Assembly (NCBI GenBank): GCA_030432595.1
Contig: JAUIGU010000011.1
Location: forward strand, 37,955 to 101,954
Source: Phycisphaerae bacterium
Lineage (GTDB): Bacteria > Planctomycetota > Phycisphaerae > Phycisphaerales > Phycisphaeraceae
DNA length: 64,000 nt
Reading direction: 5' to 3'
The position numbers and the translations under genes were made by a program. Shown one piece after another: positions 1 through 9,900 of the stretch; position 1 is the first letter of the stretch, and every line of letters starts with the position of its first letter. The notes under the pieces were generated by a model, which did not search any database, had not been told where the DNA came from, and was given only the letters and a program-made list of their open reading frames with translations.

Positions 1-374
1 TCGCCGGTCTTCGCGCGGTCGAGGTACCCGAAGCTGAGCATCTGCACCTTGTGGAACACGGCCTCGCGCAGCCGCAGCACCATCGCCGCCACCGCCTTGC
101 CCAGCAGCGTCGCCCCGCGCACGCTCAAAATCTGGTGCAGCACCAGCAGCCCGACCATGAGCACGCCTAGCGTGAGGATGCCTCGCAGGTCGCGCTCGGG
201 CATCTGCACGTCGAGGATGTGCTTAAAGATCACCGGAAACGGCGCGATGCACAAAATCCGCCCCAGCGCAAAAAACAACCCCGGCCCAAACGACCGGCGG
301 TGGCTCCAGAGAAAGCCGAGCAGGGACGGCGCCTGCGGCGAGACGGGTTCGGAAAGATTCGGCGTCTTGAGCAC
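1..374 (-). CDS. ABC exporter, N-terminal membrane part (cut by window edge)
   Basis: Minus-strand reading frame that runs off the left edge; only the first ~125 residues are present. The translation carries the first hydrophobic segments of a type I ABC exporter (MsbA/LmrA-like) and the conserved stretch LRLREAVFHKVQML...FGYLDRAKTG, which matches the intracellular loop where half-transporters show LR..vf..l..l...ffd....G. The ATPase half should lie to the left of the window. No ATG is available; I chose the GTG at 374 because no other start codon lies between it and the upstream desaturase stop. There is no clear Shine-Dalgarno. Substrate unknown. Its 5' coding region contains a 44-nt stretch that recurs upstream of the desaturase. 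Confidence 0.75.
   Translation of the reverse strand, partial: MLKTPNLSEPVSPQAPSLLGFLWSHRRSFGPGLFFALGRILCIAPFPVIFKHILDVQMPERDLRGILTLGVLMVGLLVLHQILSVRGATLLGKAVAAMVLRLREAVFHKVQMLSFGYLDRAKTG
302..354. repeat. 44-nt sequence shared with 1637-1682
   Basis: The stretch beginning GAGAAAGCCGAGCAGGG and ending GCGGCGAGACGGGTTCGG matches a stretch at about 1639-1682 at roughly 37 of 44 positions, in the same orientation. Here it lies inside the ABC exporter 5' coding region (translated SEPVSPQAPSLLGFL on the minus strand). Upstream of the desaturase the same frame reads PEPVSPRASALLGFL. A small dispersed repeat or a partial duplication would both explain it. Confidence 0.6.
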
Positions 375-406
375 GCCGTCAGCGTAGCCGCGATCGACCC
401 CGGCGG

Positions 407-1489
407 TTACGACGCGAGGCGTTCGTGGCGCGGCACGCGGACGTGGGTGGCCAGGCCGAGGCGTTCGAGGAGTTTGATCTCGTAGTAGCTGAGGTCGAAC
501 TCCCACCAGCGGTGCTGGTTCGAGGCCGAGCCCTGGTCGTGGTGGTGGTTGTTGTGCCAGCCCTCGCCGACGGTGACCAGGGCGATGAGCCAGTTGTTGG
601 TCGAGTGGTCGTCGGTGTCGTAGTTGCGGTAGCCGAAGACGTGGGTGAGCGAGTTGACCGCCCAGGTGATGTGCCAGACGACGACGGTGCGGACGAGCAC
701 GCCCCAGACGAACAGGCTCAGGCCGAACTGCAGACCCGCGATGACGCCGCCCCACACCGCCCAGCCGATCACGAACCCGACGACGAAGAAGAGCAACGCG
801 TGCAGCGTGTAGATCACGGGCAGCCGCCACGAGTCTTTTTCCAGCCGCATGTACCACGGGTCGGAGAGGACGTCCTTCGCGTAGCGCTCGTAGGTCGGCA
901 TCGACTCGTGCCGGCGGTTGCGGACCAGCAGCCACCCGACGTGGGCCCACAGGAAGTGGACCAGCGGCGAGTGCGGGTCGGGCTGTTCGTCGGAGTTCTG
1001 GTGGTGGAACCGGTGCGTGGCGACCCACCGGCCGGGCGTGTCCTCCATGCTGCACAGCGCGAGCGTGACCAGCGCGTGCTCGACCCACTTGGGCGTGCGG
1101 AAGCTGCGGTGCGTGAGCAGCCGGTGGTACCCGATGTTGATGCCCTGGCCGAACACGTGCACGCCGAGGACGGCGACGACCAGCCCGGTCCACGAGAACA
1201 GCCACGGCACGAACGCGAGCAGCGCCAACGCGTGGATGCCGAAGATCGGCACGGCGTACAGCCAATAGATCGACCCGGGCTCGACCGTGTCGGGCAGCGG
1301 CAGGCGGTGGGCGAGCGAGTCGTCGACTCCGGCCTTGTCGCCGGCGGCCTCGGGAACGCTGCGGCGGGTGGTGGTCGCGTTGGAAAGGTCCGGGGTGGTA
1401 ATGGCAAGACCTCGCGGGGCGGACTCGTCGCGCGGCGACCGTGCGGGCCACGCTGACAACACATCCCCATCGTAATCCCTTAGGGACAT
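407..1489 (-). CDS. acyl-CoA / fatty-acid desaturase
   Basis: Membrane di-iron desaturase of the stearoyl-CoA delta-9 type, about 360 residues. All three histidine boxes are visible: HRLLTH (about residue 122), HRFHH (159) and HNNHH near the C-terminus, between hydrophobic segments at about 78-115 and 240-290. The family inserts a cis double bond into membrane acyl chains using O2. The frame is open upstream to 1726, but that part is arginine-rich, non-conserved and includes a repeat; the ATG at 1489 gives a normal family length after a variable N-terminal tail of ~65 residues. It lies 33 bp upstream of the ABC exporter start on the same strand and could be co-transcribed. Confidence 0.9.
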   Translation of the reverse strand: MSLRDYDGDVLSAWPARSPRDESAPRGLAITTPDLSNATTTRRSVPEAAGDKAGVDDSLAHRLPLPDTVEPGSIYWLYAVPIFGIHALALLAFVPWLFSWTGLVVAVLGVHVFGQGINIGYHRLLTHRSFRTPKWVEHALVTLALCSMEDTPGRWVATHRFHHQNSDEQPDPHSPLVHFLWAHVGWLLVRNRRHESMPTYERYAKDVLSDPWYMRLEKDSWRLPVIYTLHALLFFVVGFVIGWAVWGGVIAGLQFGLSLFVWGVLVRTVVVWHITWAVNSLTHVFGYRNYDTDDHSTNNWLIALVTVGEGWHNNHHHDQGSASNQHRWWEFDLSYYEIKLLERLGLATHVRVPRHERLAS

Positions 1490-1826
1490 GGCCCACCACG
1501 ACTGCCTTAGCGGCGGTTCACTTTCACCAGCGTGACCCGCCACGTACCGCCTCATGTGTCGATGCGCCCCACCCGTCTGCGTTCGAGCCCAGACCGGTCT
1601 GCCGCCACACGCCGGCCCGCACGATCGGCGGTCGCTCCCGAGAAAGCCCAACAGGGCGGACGCCCGCGGCGAGACGGGCTCGGGTATGGGGGGAGGAAAG
1701 CGGTCATCCGTGCGATAGTCCGGCACTTCGCACTTGTGAATCCGATATCAACGAAAGAATTCGAGTATCATCTACGATGCCTTCGGATGTATCAGATAAC
1801 AAGAAGCGCATAATCACGGAGCCGTC

Positions 1827-4481
1827 ATGAGATCAATGCTGACACGGAGTCGTGTTCGCCGCGTGTTTCGGTGTTTGGTCTTCGCTTGTCTCCCGTTGAT
1901 CCATATCAATGCTGACGTTCGAGCCGACGGCGTGGTCCGAGACCTCCCCGCCGCGGTTGATCGTGTGCGGATCGATCAAACGACGACCGATGGTTTCATC
2001 CACCCCGGCATCGGATTTACCCGTGAAGCATTGGAAAACGCCCGGTCACAGGTCATCGCTGGGCGCGACCCCTGGGCGGAGGGTTTTCTCGCCCTCGCGT
2101 CACACCCGGACTCTGCCCGGGCCGTGTCCTGCCGCAACCAGAGCCAGACCGACCCTTCCCGACCCGACTCGGACGCGTTCGACAGCCGAGGGATCAACAA
2201 CCGCCTGCACGGCGATTCGTACAAGGCGCTCCGCCAAGCGTTGATGTACTACTTTACCGGCGAGGAGGTTTACCGCGAGAACGCCATGATGATCGTCCGG
2301 GTCTGGTCAAAAATGGACCCGGCCAAGTATCAGCGGTGGAACGAAGACCATATCCACGCGTCCTACCCGATCCAACGGATGATCACCGCGGCGGAACTCC
2401 TGCGCTACACCCACGCCGACCGCCCCGACCTGGCCTGGACCGAGCGCGACACCGACGCGTTCACCCGTAACTTCGTGGTCCCGGCGGTCACGACGTTCCT
2501 CGACGGCAACGGCTGGTTCATGAACCAGAACGGCTACCCGATCGCCGCCGCGATGGCGGGCGACATCTTCACGAACGACCGCGCCAACTACGAGAAGCGT
2601 GTCGAGTGGTTCACGGTCAACAAAGACGCTCCGAACAAAGGCTGGAGTTCGTCGATCCACGACTTGGCCCGGCTCGTCGACCGCGACGCGATCACCGGAG
2701 AAGTCATCGACCCGCCGGTGGTCCAGTTGATAGAGATGGGCCGTGATCAGGCCCACGCCGGAGGCGATATTGAGATCTTCAACAACACGGCGCGGCTCAT
2801 GAACGCGCAAAACACCAAAGTCGATCCCGTCACCGGTACCATCTCCACCGAACCCGACGCGGTCGGCCCCTACGAGTTTCTCGACGACCGAATCCTCGCC
2901 GCGGCCGACTACTTTTGCCGGTTCATGCTGGGGTACGATACGCCTTGGGTGCCCGCCGCCTACGACATCGGGCCCAATGGCGGGATACGCGGCGTCTACC
3001 CCCGCATCGCCGACAGCTACCGTGGCCGTATCCGCGGCCTTGATTTCTGGGATGCCTACCACTACTACACGAGCAAAAAGGGCATCGACCTTTCCGTTGA
3101 GGCCCCGTACTACCACGAGGCATTCGCCAAGCGTATCGTTAACTCCGACACCGATTGGGTTTTCATCCCGACCGACGCGACCGGTGACGCCGCCAGGGTG
3201 CCGCCCCGTGTCCAGGAACCCGCGGTCGTTGAAGTCGAACGCCGGTCCAACATCTTCGGTAGCCCCGACACGTCGCTCCTGCGGCAAGACAACACCGAGT
3301 TTGTCCGCGTCACGCCCACACCCCGCGGGACGCGCATCGCCCTCCTGAGCGCGGACACCGGCGAGAAACGGATCGCCCTGCGCATCCGCACCCGCGGCGT
3401 GACCGAGCTCCACATGTCCGGCCTCGAAAAGCCGTGGCTGCTGCCCGACACACAGGGGAAGTGGCGTTACGCCGTGTACGACGTCGGCCAACTGGAGCGA
3501 TTCCGCGACATCGTATTCATGACGTTCACCGGACCCGTCGGCACCGAGGTGGATGTCGACGCGCTGCTGCGTGTCGTGCCGGACGACCTCGACGCTCCGT
3601 CGTTCGACAGCGGCCGCGCAGCCTTCCGCGTGGTCGCGTTCGTCGGCGCGCCCGTCACACTGGACTTCGCCGCCGCCGGTGTCGTCAACGCGCCGGCGAT
3701 CTCCAGCCTCGACATGCCTAGCGGCGCCACGCTGGACGGAGCGTCGGGGCGGTTCGCGTGGACACCGCCGGCCGAAGGCGACTTCCACTTCGTCGTCAAC
3801 GCTGCCAGCGCCGACGCGATCACGGCCCGCCGCGTTCACATCACGGTCGCCCCGGACCGGCGCGCGGCCCGTCAGGTGATTCAAGCCGGCCTCGACCCGG
3901 ACACGCCCTACGAAGCGGCTTCGCTGAAGCGCTACCGGTTGGCGCTGCGGGCGATCAACGCGATCGACGCGTGGGCCGATGACGCGGCGTATTTCGAGGC
4001 GTTGCGAGACCTCGAGCGCGCGTGCGCAGCACTGCGGCCGCTGACGCCCCGCCTGCCCGATGGCAGCATCGACTTCCCGCGGCTCATCGCCGCTTCAGAC
4101 ATCGGAGACGCGATCGGGCTTCTGACCGACGGGAACGACGACACCTTCCCCGTCTACACGCTTGCCCGCGATCGCGACTACGTCTTCGACTTTGGCGAGG
4201 GTTTCCGCGTCTCGGTCGATGCCTTCGCGGTCGAGGGCCGGCTCAACTTCGAAGACCGTGCCCGCGACATGACGGTCTTCGGGTCGAATGATCAGGCCGA
4301 ATGGACACGCCTGACGCGGCCGATGACCGGTCGGCCGGCGGAACTGTCGCGGTTCGAGACGACCCCGGAGACCCGTTCGCGGCGATTCCGGTACTTCCGC
4401 TTCCAGAAGAACCAGGCCCACTCACCGCTCTACGAGCTGGCTGAATTGCGAATCTTCGGCCAGCGGTACGAGGACGAGTAG
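1827..4481 (+). CDS. secreted alginate-lyase-family protein with Ig-like and F5/8 C-terminal modules
   Basis: Exported protein of 884 residues: arginine-rich N-terminus and hydrophobic segment (about 10-30) form a signal peptide. Residues ~45-420 match the alginate lyase (PF05426, all-alpha toroid) superfamily, with phrases such as HPGIGFTREALENAR, YFTGEEVYRENA and NGWFMNQNGYPIAAAMAGD. A putative Ig-like segment follows (about 600-680, PSGATLDGASGRFAWTPPAEGDF), and the last ~150 residues look like a discoidin/F5-8 type C carbohydrate-binding domain (LTDGNDDTFP...FRYFRFQ). Likely role: depolymerising an algal uronate polymer outside the cell. Start ATG has GGAG six bases upstream. Monocistronic by spacing. 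Exact substrate is not readable from sequence. Confidence 0.8.
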   Translation: MRSMLTRSRVRRVFRCLVFACLPLIHINADVRADGVVRDLPAAVDRVRIDQTTTDGFIHPGIGFTREALENARSQVIAGRDPWAEGFLALASHPDSARAVSCRNQSQTDPSRPDSDAFDSRGINNRLHGDSYKALRQALMYYFTGEEVYRENAMMIVRVWSKMDPAKYQRWNEDHIHASYPIQRMITAAELLRYTHADRPDLAWTERDTDAFTRNFVVPAVTTFLDGNGWFMNQNGYPIAAAMAGDIFTNDRANYEKRVEWFTVNKDAPNKGWSSSIHDLARLVDRDAITGEVIDPPVVQLIEMGRDQAHAGGDIEIFNNTARLMNAQNTKVDPVTGTISTEPDAVGPYEFLDDRILAAADYFCRFMLGYDTPWVPAAYDIGPNGGIRGVYPRIADSYRGRIRGLDFWDAYHYYTSKKGIDLSVEAPYYHEAFAKRIVNSDTDWVFIPTDATGDAARVPPRVQEPAVVEVERRSNIFGSPDTSLLRQDNTEFVRVTPTPRGTRIALLSADTGEKRIALRIRTRGVTELHMSGLEKPWLLPDTQGKWRYAVYDVGQLERFRDIVFMTFTGPVGTEVDVDALLRVVPDDLDAPSFDSGRAAFRVVAFVGAPVTLDFAAAGVVNAPAISSLDMPSGATLDGASGRFAWTPPAEGDFHFVVNAASADAITARRVHITVAPDRRAARQVIQAGLDPDTPYEAASLKRYRLALRAINAIDAWADDAAYFEALRDLERACAALRPLTPRLPDGSIDFPRLIAASDIGDAIGLLTDGNDDTFPVYTLARDRDYVFDFGEGFRVSVDAFAVEGRLNFEDRARDMTVFGSNDQAEWTRLTRPMTGRPAELSRFETTPETRSRRFRYFRFQKNQAHSPLYELAELRIFGQRYEDE

Positions 4482-4600
4482 GCAAGCGCTCACCGGGTTC
4501 AGAAGACCAATAAGAACGCCGACCCCGCCACGAATGTGGAGCCCGCGCCGTCAGCGCTGTTCTCATTAGCCGCTTCACCGGCAATGCCGCGAAGCGGAGC

Positions 4601-6754
4601 TCAGTACGGCAACTCAAACACCGACTTCGCCAGGAACGTGAAGCCCACGCCGAGGGTGCCGATGAGGCCCATGCCGCAGGAGAAGCCCGCGGCGAGGACG
4701 GGGGCGTATTGGCGCCACTTGAGGCCCATCTTTCGGCGGAAGTAGTAGTGGCCGATGAGGGCGCCGATGAATTGGCCGACGACGGCGAAGGGTAATGTTT
4801 GGTTGAGGCCGCGCACGATGCCGTAGGTGAGGAAGACCGGGGCGCCCAGCCAGGCGAGGCCGCCGAAGACGACGGCGCCGGCGACGAAGCCCGCGGCGAT
4901 GTAGTCGAGGCGGAAGGCCTGTTCGAATTCGCTGTACCCGCCCAAGGTTGATGAGAAAACGAGCGAGAGGTTTTCGGCGGTGACCTCCCACCACTCCTGG
5001 GCGAAGGGGTACTGCGGGCCGGGGATCGGGCCGAGCGACCAGATGAAGTGGGCGAAGAGCAGCGAGCCGACGAGGATGATCGGCGTGAGCAGCAGCTCGG
5101 ACTTCCAGATCGACGAGAACTTGGTGCCGGTGAGTTCGCACTGGCGGTAGAAGACGGTCATCGAGCCGTAGTTGTGCATGGGGATGGGCAGGAACCACAC
5201 GGCCACGCCCTGGTAGCCCGACAGGATGAACGAGCCCTCGCGGACGAAGGGCAGGTTGATCACTTCGCCGGCGATGCCTTCGAGGCGGGCGGTGACGTAA
5301 GAGATGATCGGCGTGTAGATGAGCGCATAGAAGAGCATGATCGCCACAAGCGGCCCGTGGATCTCGCCGTCGGAGATCCAGAGCAGCCAGCACGACACGC
5401 CGAGGTAGAGGGCGGTGGTGACGATGTAGGTGAGGATGACGAACCAGGGCTTGATGTCGCCGCGGCCTTCGGGGACGTCCAAGGCGTCGTCGAGCTCGAT
5501 GCCGAGGCGTTGTTCTTCCTTGCGTTTGCGCTTGGCTTCGCGGACCTGCCGGAAGACGGAGATGAAGCCCGCGGCGGCGATGGTCAGCGCGACGCCGATG
5601 GAGAAACTGAAATAAAAGTCGACGTTGTTTTTGTAAACCGTCTGCTGCATGGAGTCGCCGGGGTTCCACGACGTGAGCGTGCCGCCGTCGTATGCGCCGA
5701 GCAGGGGGATCGCGTCGGGGAGCCCTGAGTGCAGGATGGGGTTGAGGACGACGGTGACGAGCAGCCCGATGAACGAGCCGACCATCGCCCAGAAGGGCAG
5801 CACCATGCCGAAGATGACCTGGCCCAGGTCGAGCGAGATGGCGAAGGCGACGGCGGGCAGGAGCGAGGCGGTGTCCTGCGTGTAGTCGACGAAGGGGATG
5901 GGCAGGAGGGTGATGGGGCGTTCGAAGAGCGCGCCGGTGACGGTGGGGATGCCGAGGTAGACGAAGCCGAACGCGAGCCCGATGATCGAGCCGATGGAGA
6001 AGACGCGCCAGCGCCAGTTGCGTTGTTTGTCGTCGTTCAGTGGATCGGTGGGATCATCGTCGGGCGCGTGGGTGAGTTGGTCTTCGTCCTGTTCTTCGGA
6101 GAGCGCGAGGATGCCCTGAGCGCCGATAGGGGCCATGGGGAAGGGGAGGCGCTCGATGTCGGAGGTGACGCGGAACAGGCCGTAGCCAAGCACCATGTTG
6201 TCGATGCGGCCGATGATCATGGTGAAGGCGATGAGCCCGATGGCGGGCAGCCACTCCCAGCGGAGCAGCGAGCGGGAGGCGAGGACCTCGGGGTCCATGG
6301 GCGCGACCCAGTTGAGGCCGTCCATGGCGTCGGCGACGCCGGAGGCCCGCGCGGCGTCGGACTGGACGTAGAACTGCGACCACAATGCGCCCAGGCCGCC
6401 GTGGAAGCCGCCTTGCAACTGCGACGCGGTGACCATGATCGCGCCGGAGATGTAGAAGAGCGTGAAGATCTGGGCCTTGCGGAGGTGCTGGTTGGCGCGG
6501 CGGGCGACCTCGATGAAGAGGATGAGCGTGACCCACTGCGCGGCCGGGCCGATGGATGCGCCGGCGAGCAGGGTCATGTAGATCGACCCGGGCACCATGA
6601 GCAGCGCGACGAAGAGCGCGCCCAGGAGCGACGACCACGTGAAGCCGTTCTCGAACGTGCCGGGCGGCACCATGAGGTCGCGGAACTCCTCGAGCTCGCG
6701 GTCGACGCGCTTGGGTTTGGGCGTCTTGGTGGTGGTGGGCTTCTGGGTGGCCAT
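4601..6754 (-). CDS. OPT-like polytopic membrane transporter
   Basis: A 717-residue integral membrane protein with about 14-16 hydrophobic segments starting near residue 43 after a lysine/threonine-rich cytoplasmic tail. The architecture and the phrases IERLPFPMAPIGAQGILALS and WRWRVFSIGSIIGLAFGFVYLGIP resemble the oligopeptide transporter (OPT)/DUF6784-6785-like proteins common in planctomycetes. A charged cytoplasmic loop lies at about 395-440. It is the last gene of the long minus-strand run and is separated from the giant permease by a bracketed G-rich repeat pair, so it may have its own promoter. A distant relative (888 residues) heads the same run at 15891-18557. Substrate unknown. Confidence 0.65.
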   Translation of the reverse strand: MATQKPTTTKTPKPKRVDRELEEFRDLMVPPGTFENGFTWSSLLGALFVALLMVPGSIYMTLLAGASIGPAAQWVTLILFIEVARRANQHLRKAQIFTLFYISGAIMVTASQLQGGFHGGLGALWSQFYVQSDAARASGVADAMDGLNWVAPMDPEVLASRSLLRWEWLPAIGLIAFTMIIGRIDNMVLGYGLFRVTSDIERLPFPMAPIGAQGILALSEEQDEDQLTHAPDDDPTDPLNDDKQRNWRWRVFSIGSIIGLAFGFVYLGIPTVTGALFERPITLLPIPFVDYTQDTASLLPAVAFAISLDLGQVIFGMVLPFWAMVGSFIGLLVTVVLNPILHSGLPDAIPLLGAYDGGTLTSWNPGDSMQQTVYKNNVDFYFSFSIGVALTIAAAGFISVFRQVREAKRKRKEEQRLGIELDDALDVPEGRGDIKPWFVILTYIVTTALYLGVSCWLLWISDGEIHGPLVAIMLFYALIYTPIISYVTARLEGIAGEVINLPFVREGSFILSGYQGVAVWFLPIPMHNYGSMTVFYRQCELTGTKFSSIWKSELLLTPIILVGSLLFAHFIWSLGPIPGPQYPFAQEWWEVTAENLSLVFSSTLGGYSEFEQAFRLDYIAAGFVAGAVVFGGLAWLGAPVFLTYGIVRGLNQTLPFAVVGQFIGALIGHYYFRRKMGLKWRQYAPVLAAGFSCGMGLIGTLGVGFTFLAKSVFELPY

Positions 6755-6776
6755 CGGGTTAGAGCGCTTCGGGCGC

Positions 6777-6932
6777 GGGTCTGGGGGCTGGGGCTTGGGG
6801 TTTGGGTGGGTGGTTTGTGGCTGGGACGGGTGTCTTGTGTTGTTTGGTGTTGGAAAGTGGGATCAAGTTCGTGTTGTCGTGTTCTTGTGCTTTCTTGCTT
6901 CGGTCATACCCCAAACCCCAAGCCCCAGACCC
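6777..6932. repeat. inverted pair of G-rich elements bracketing an intergenic region
   Basis: Left arm 6777-6810 is G-rich (GGGTCTGGGGGCTGGGGC...), right arm 6909-6932 is its complement (CCCCAAACCCCAAGCCCC...). The arms enclose ~98 bp of unrelated, GT-rich DNA. The left arm lies just upstream of the start codon of the OPT-like gene; the right arm touches the stop codon of the permease gene. Four or more G runs per arm could form a G-quadruplex. The same arrangement recurs at 29743-29912 and 32947-33080. Confidence 0.8.
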
Positions 6933-9900
6933 TACTCACCCCCGCCCTGTCTCTCACTGGAACTCTGTCGCTCACCCGAGCCCATCGAGCGCAGCGCCTC
7001 GTCGCGGTAGCGCTGGATGGCTTGAGGGGAAAGCGTTCGCCACAGCAGGAACTGGCGGCGGAGGTCGCGGAGGAAGACGCGGTTGGTGCGGTTCCAGTCA
7101 CCGGTGCTGCCGGAGGTGCGGGTGGCGGTGACGGCGACCTCGTCCACCCCCGGGAGGTCGGTGGGGGTGGGGGACAGCGAGAACTCCTGCGTCACGCCCA
7201 GGTCGAACGGTGCGAGCGCGACCTCGGCGAAGAGTTCGGGTCGGCCGTCACTTCCTTCACGTAAGGCAACGGCCTGGGTGGCGAAGCGGCCGAGCCCGGC
7301 GTCGCGGTGGGCGGCGAGGTGCTCGGCGAGGAAGGCCATCACGCCGGTCATGTCGTAGGCCGAGAGCGTGAAGGGCAGGCGGGCGTCGAGCTTGCCGTCC
7401 TTGGGTTTGGGCGGCTTCCACGCACGTTCGACGCCGGGGTTGGCGGAGCGTGCGGCGCGCCAGGCGGGGTAGAGCGCCGAGATCATGACGGTGATTCCGA
7501 CGGCGGTGATGGCCAGCAGCGCGTTGCTCGACGCGTAGTTGATCGGCAGCGGCCGGCCGATACCGGCGTCGCTGAGCGCCTGGGCGCTCGCGGCGAGGAC
7601 TTGCGCGAGCAGTTGCCCGCCCATGCCGCCGACGATGGCGTAGACCGCGGCTTCGGCGACGAACAGTGCGCCGACGTGCGCGGGGCCAAGGCCCAATGCG
7701 CTGAAGGTGGCGATTTCTTCCTTGCGGTCGGTGATGGAGCCCAGCAGCGTGCCGAACACGATCAAGCCGCCGAGGATGAGCGGCACGAACAGCGAGGGCC
7801 CGGCGTCGAGCGCCGCGGTGACGCCGAGCGTGCGTCTTTCCAACCCCGTGGTCCCGGCGGACCAGACGGGGACGGTCACGGCGCGGGCGAGGTCGTCGGG
7901 CATGCGGTCGCGTGCTTCCGTGTCTTGCGTGAAGACGGTCAGCAGGTGTGTGTCGCCGCCGAGCTTGCGCGTGAAGTCGGCGCCGCCGACGATGGTCTGT
8001 GTCGCACTGAGGTACTGGAACTCCTGGGCGTTGAACTCGCCGGCCATGATCCCGTCCGAACCGGCACCGGCAATCAGTGTCGAGGCGGCGTCGAGAAAAT
8101 CAACGGGCAACAGCGGGCGGTTGTCGAGGTGACGCAGGCGCGTGAGCCCGTCGGGGTCGAACGTGCCGGTCACGGTGGCGCGGACGCCCTCGATGCGGAT
8201 GACGTCACCGACGTCGAGGTCGAGGCTGCGGGCGAGGCGCGGCGGGAGCAGGACGCCGTCGCCGGACAACGCGTCGGCGATTTGTTTTGGGTCGGTCGAC
8301 CCCTCGGAGTTGAGCGCGGCAGCGAGCGCGGGCCAGCGCTGCACGGTGTCGGGGGTCAGGCCAATGACGGCGCGGGCCTGGGTGTCGGCGGTGCCGTCGT
8401 CCCGGGCGAGCGCGAGCGAGATGCCGGACCACCAGACGATCGGCTCGGCCGTGACGTTGTTTCCGGCGAGGGCTTCGCGGGTGAGCTCGCGCAGCGCCGG
8501 CGGCAGTTCCGAATAGTCCGGGCTGCGCACGAGCAGCGCTTCGGGCGGAGCGGTGTCGGGGGTCGGGCCCAGCGGCGTGGTGCGGATCGCGAGCTTGGGT
8601 TCGAAGCCGGCAAAGCAGACGACGGTGAAGGTGAGCACGGTGACGGTGAGCAGCGTGAGCGCGGTGCGGGTCTTGCGGCGGCGCATCGTGGAGATGCCGA
8701 TCTGGATGGCGGCGACGAGCGTGGCGGCGTGCGAGGTTTCGAGCTTGTGCGAGCCCGCGCCCTGGCCGTGCATCGCGGCGAGTTCGACGCGGAACTTGCG
8801 CGTCAGCAGCACAATCACCAAAGCCGAGAGCAGCAGGATGGTGAAGGCGAGGAAGATAAGCACCGGCGCGGTCGCGATGGCGAAGCCCGGGTGCGTGAGG
8901 TAAAGCAGCACGAACGTGAGGAGGAAGCACGCCGAAAACCCCGCGACCCTGCCGTGGATGCTCGATGCGCCGACGACGAGGCGCTCGAGCGCGAACGAGA
9001 ACGGGATGGTGAGGCCCAGCAGTACGACGATGCCGGCCACGAGGTCGTTCATGGTCGAACGCAGCGGCAGGTAGACGCGGCGCGACAGCGCGTAACTGAG
9101 TCGGGCGGAGGTGCCTGCGTCGTGGGCGTCCGTTGTGCCGGCGAGGTCGTCGGGCTTTGGCAAGGCGTCGCGGCCGCGGCGGTGCAGGCCTTCGAGGTCT
9201 TCACGGATGATGGCGCGGCGGCGGAGCTGGGCGAGGCGGTCTTCGTCGAGCGTCCAGAGGTTGCGGGCGCTGAAGAGGGCGGCGTCGCGGGTGGGTTTTG
9301 CGTCGGCTTCCCCCTCGGGCGCGTCGAATTCGAGTCGCACCGCGCCGCCTGCCTGGAAGAACGATGCGTGTTCCACATCCTGCGAGGGGTGGAGGTAGAC
9401 GAAGCCGAACGGCGAGAGCTTGCCGCGGATGGAGGCGTTTCCGCGCGGCCGGGTGTCGCGGTGGGGGAGCAGAACGGTGAGCGGCTGGGCGTCGTTGTAC
9501 TCGTGTGGGCGGAAGACCACGGCGTCGCCGCGCGCGGGCAGCAGGTCGGTGCGCGGTGTGGCGGTGAGGTTGGCGAGCATCGTCTCCCAGGTGGTGATTG
9601 CGTTGACCTGGCCCTGCGCATCGAAGTCGGCGGCGAGGGTGACGAAGTGCTGGTCGAGCTCGTCGTGCAGCGCGGGCAGGGCGTACCGGCCGTTGGCGTT
9701 GGTGCGGAGGCGGCGCGCGGGCTCGTAATAGGACAGCCCGGACTGGGCGTGGATACGCCAGGCGTTGTCGCGGCCCCAATCGCCCTCGTGGGTGGGCCAG
9801 ACGGCGATCATGACGCCGGCGGCGGGGCGGTCTTCGGACAGGCCGCCGACGACCCAGCGCTGCGCGGAGGGCCCGTCGCTGCCGCGCGGCGACCACGCCG

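Noticed and set aside
2307..3884. Long open frame opposite the alginate-lyase-family gene
   Set aside because: High-GC antisense shadow; composition rich in V, G, R, D without motifs, while the plus-strand frame has signal peptide and domains.
6777..6932. Telomere-like repeat, suggested by CCCCAAACCCC
   Set aside because: Only one or two units per arm, internal to the chromosome and always near gene edges; not a terminal array.
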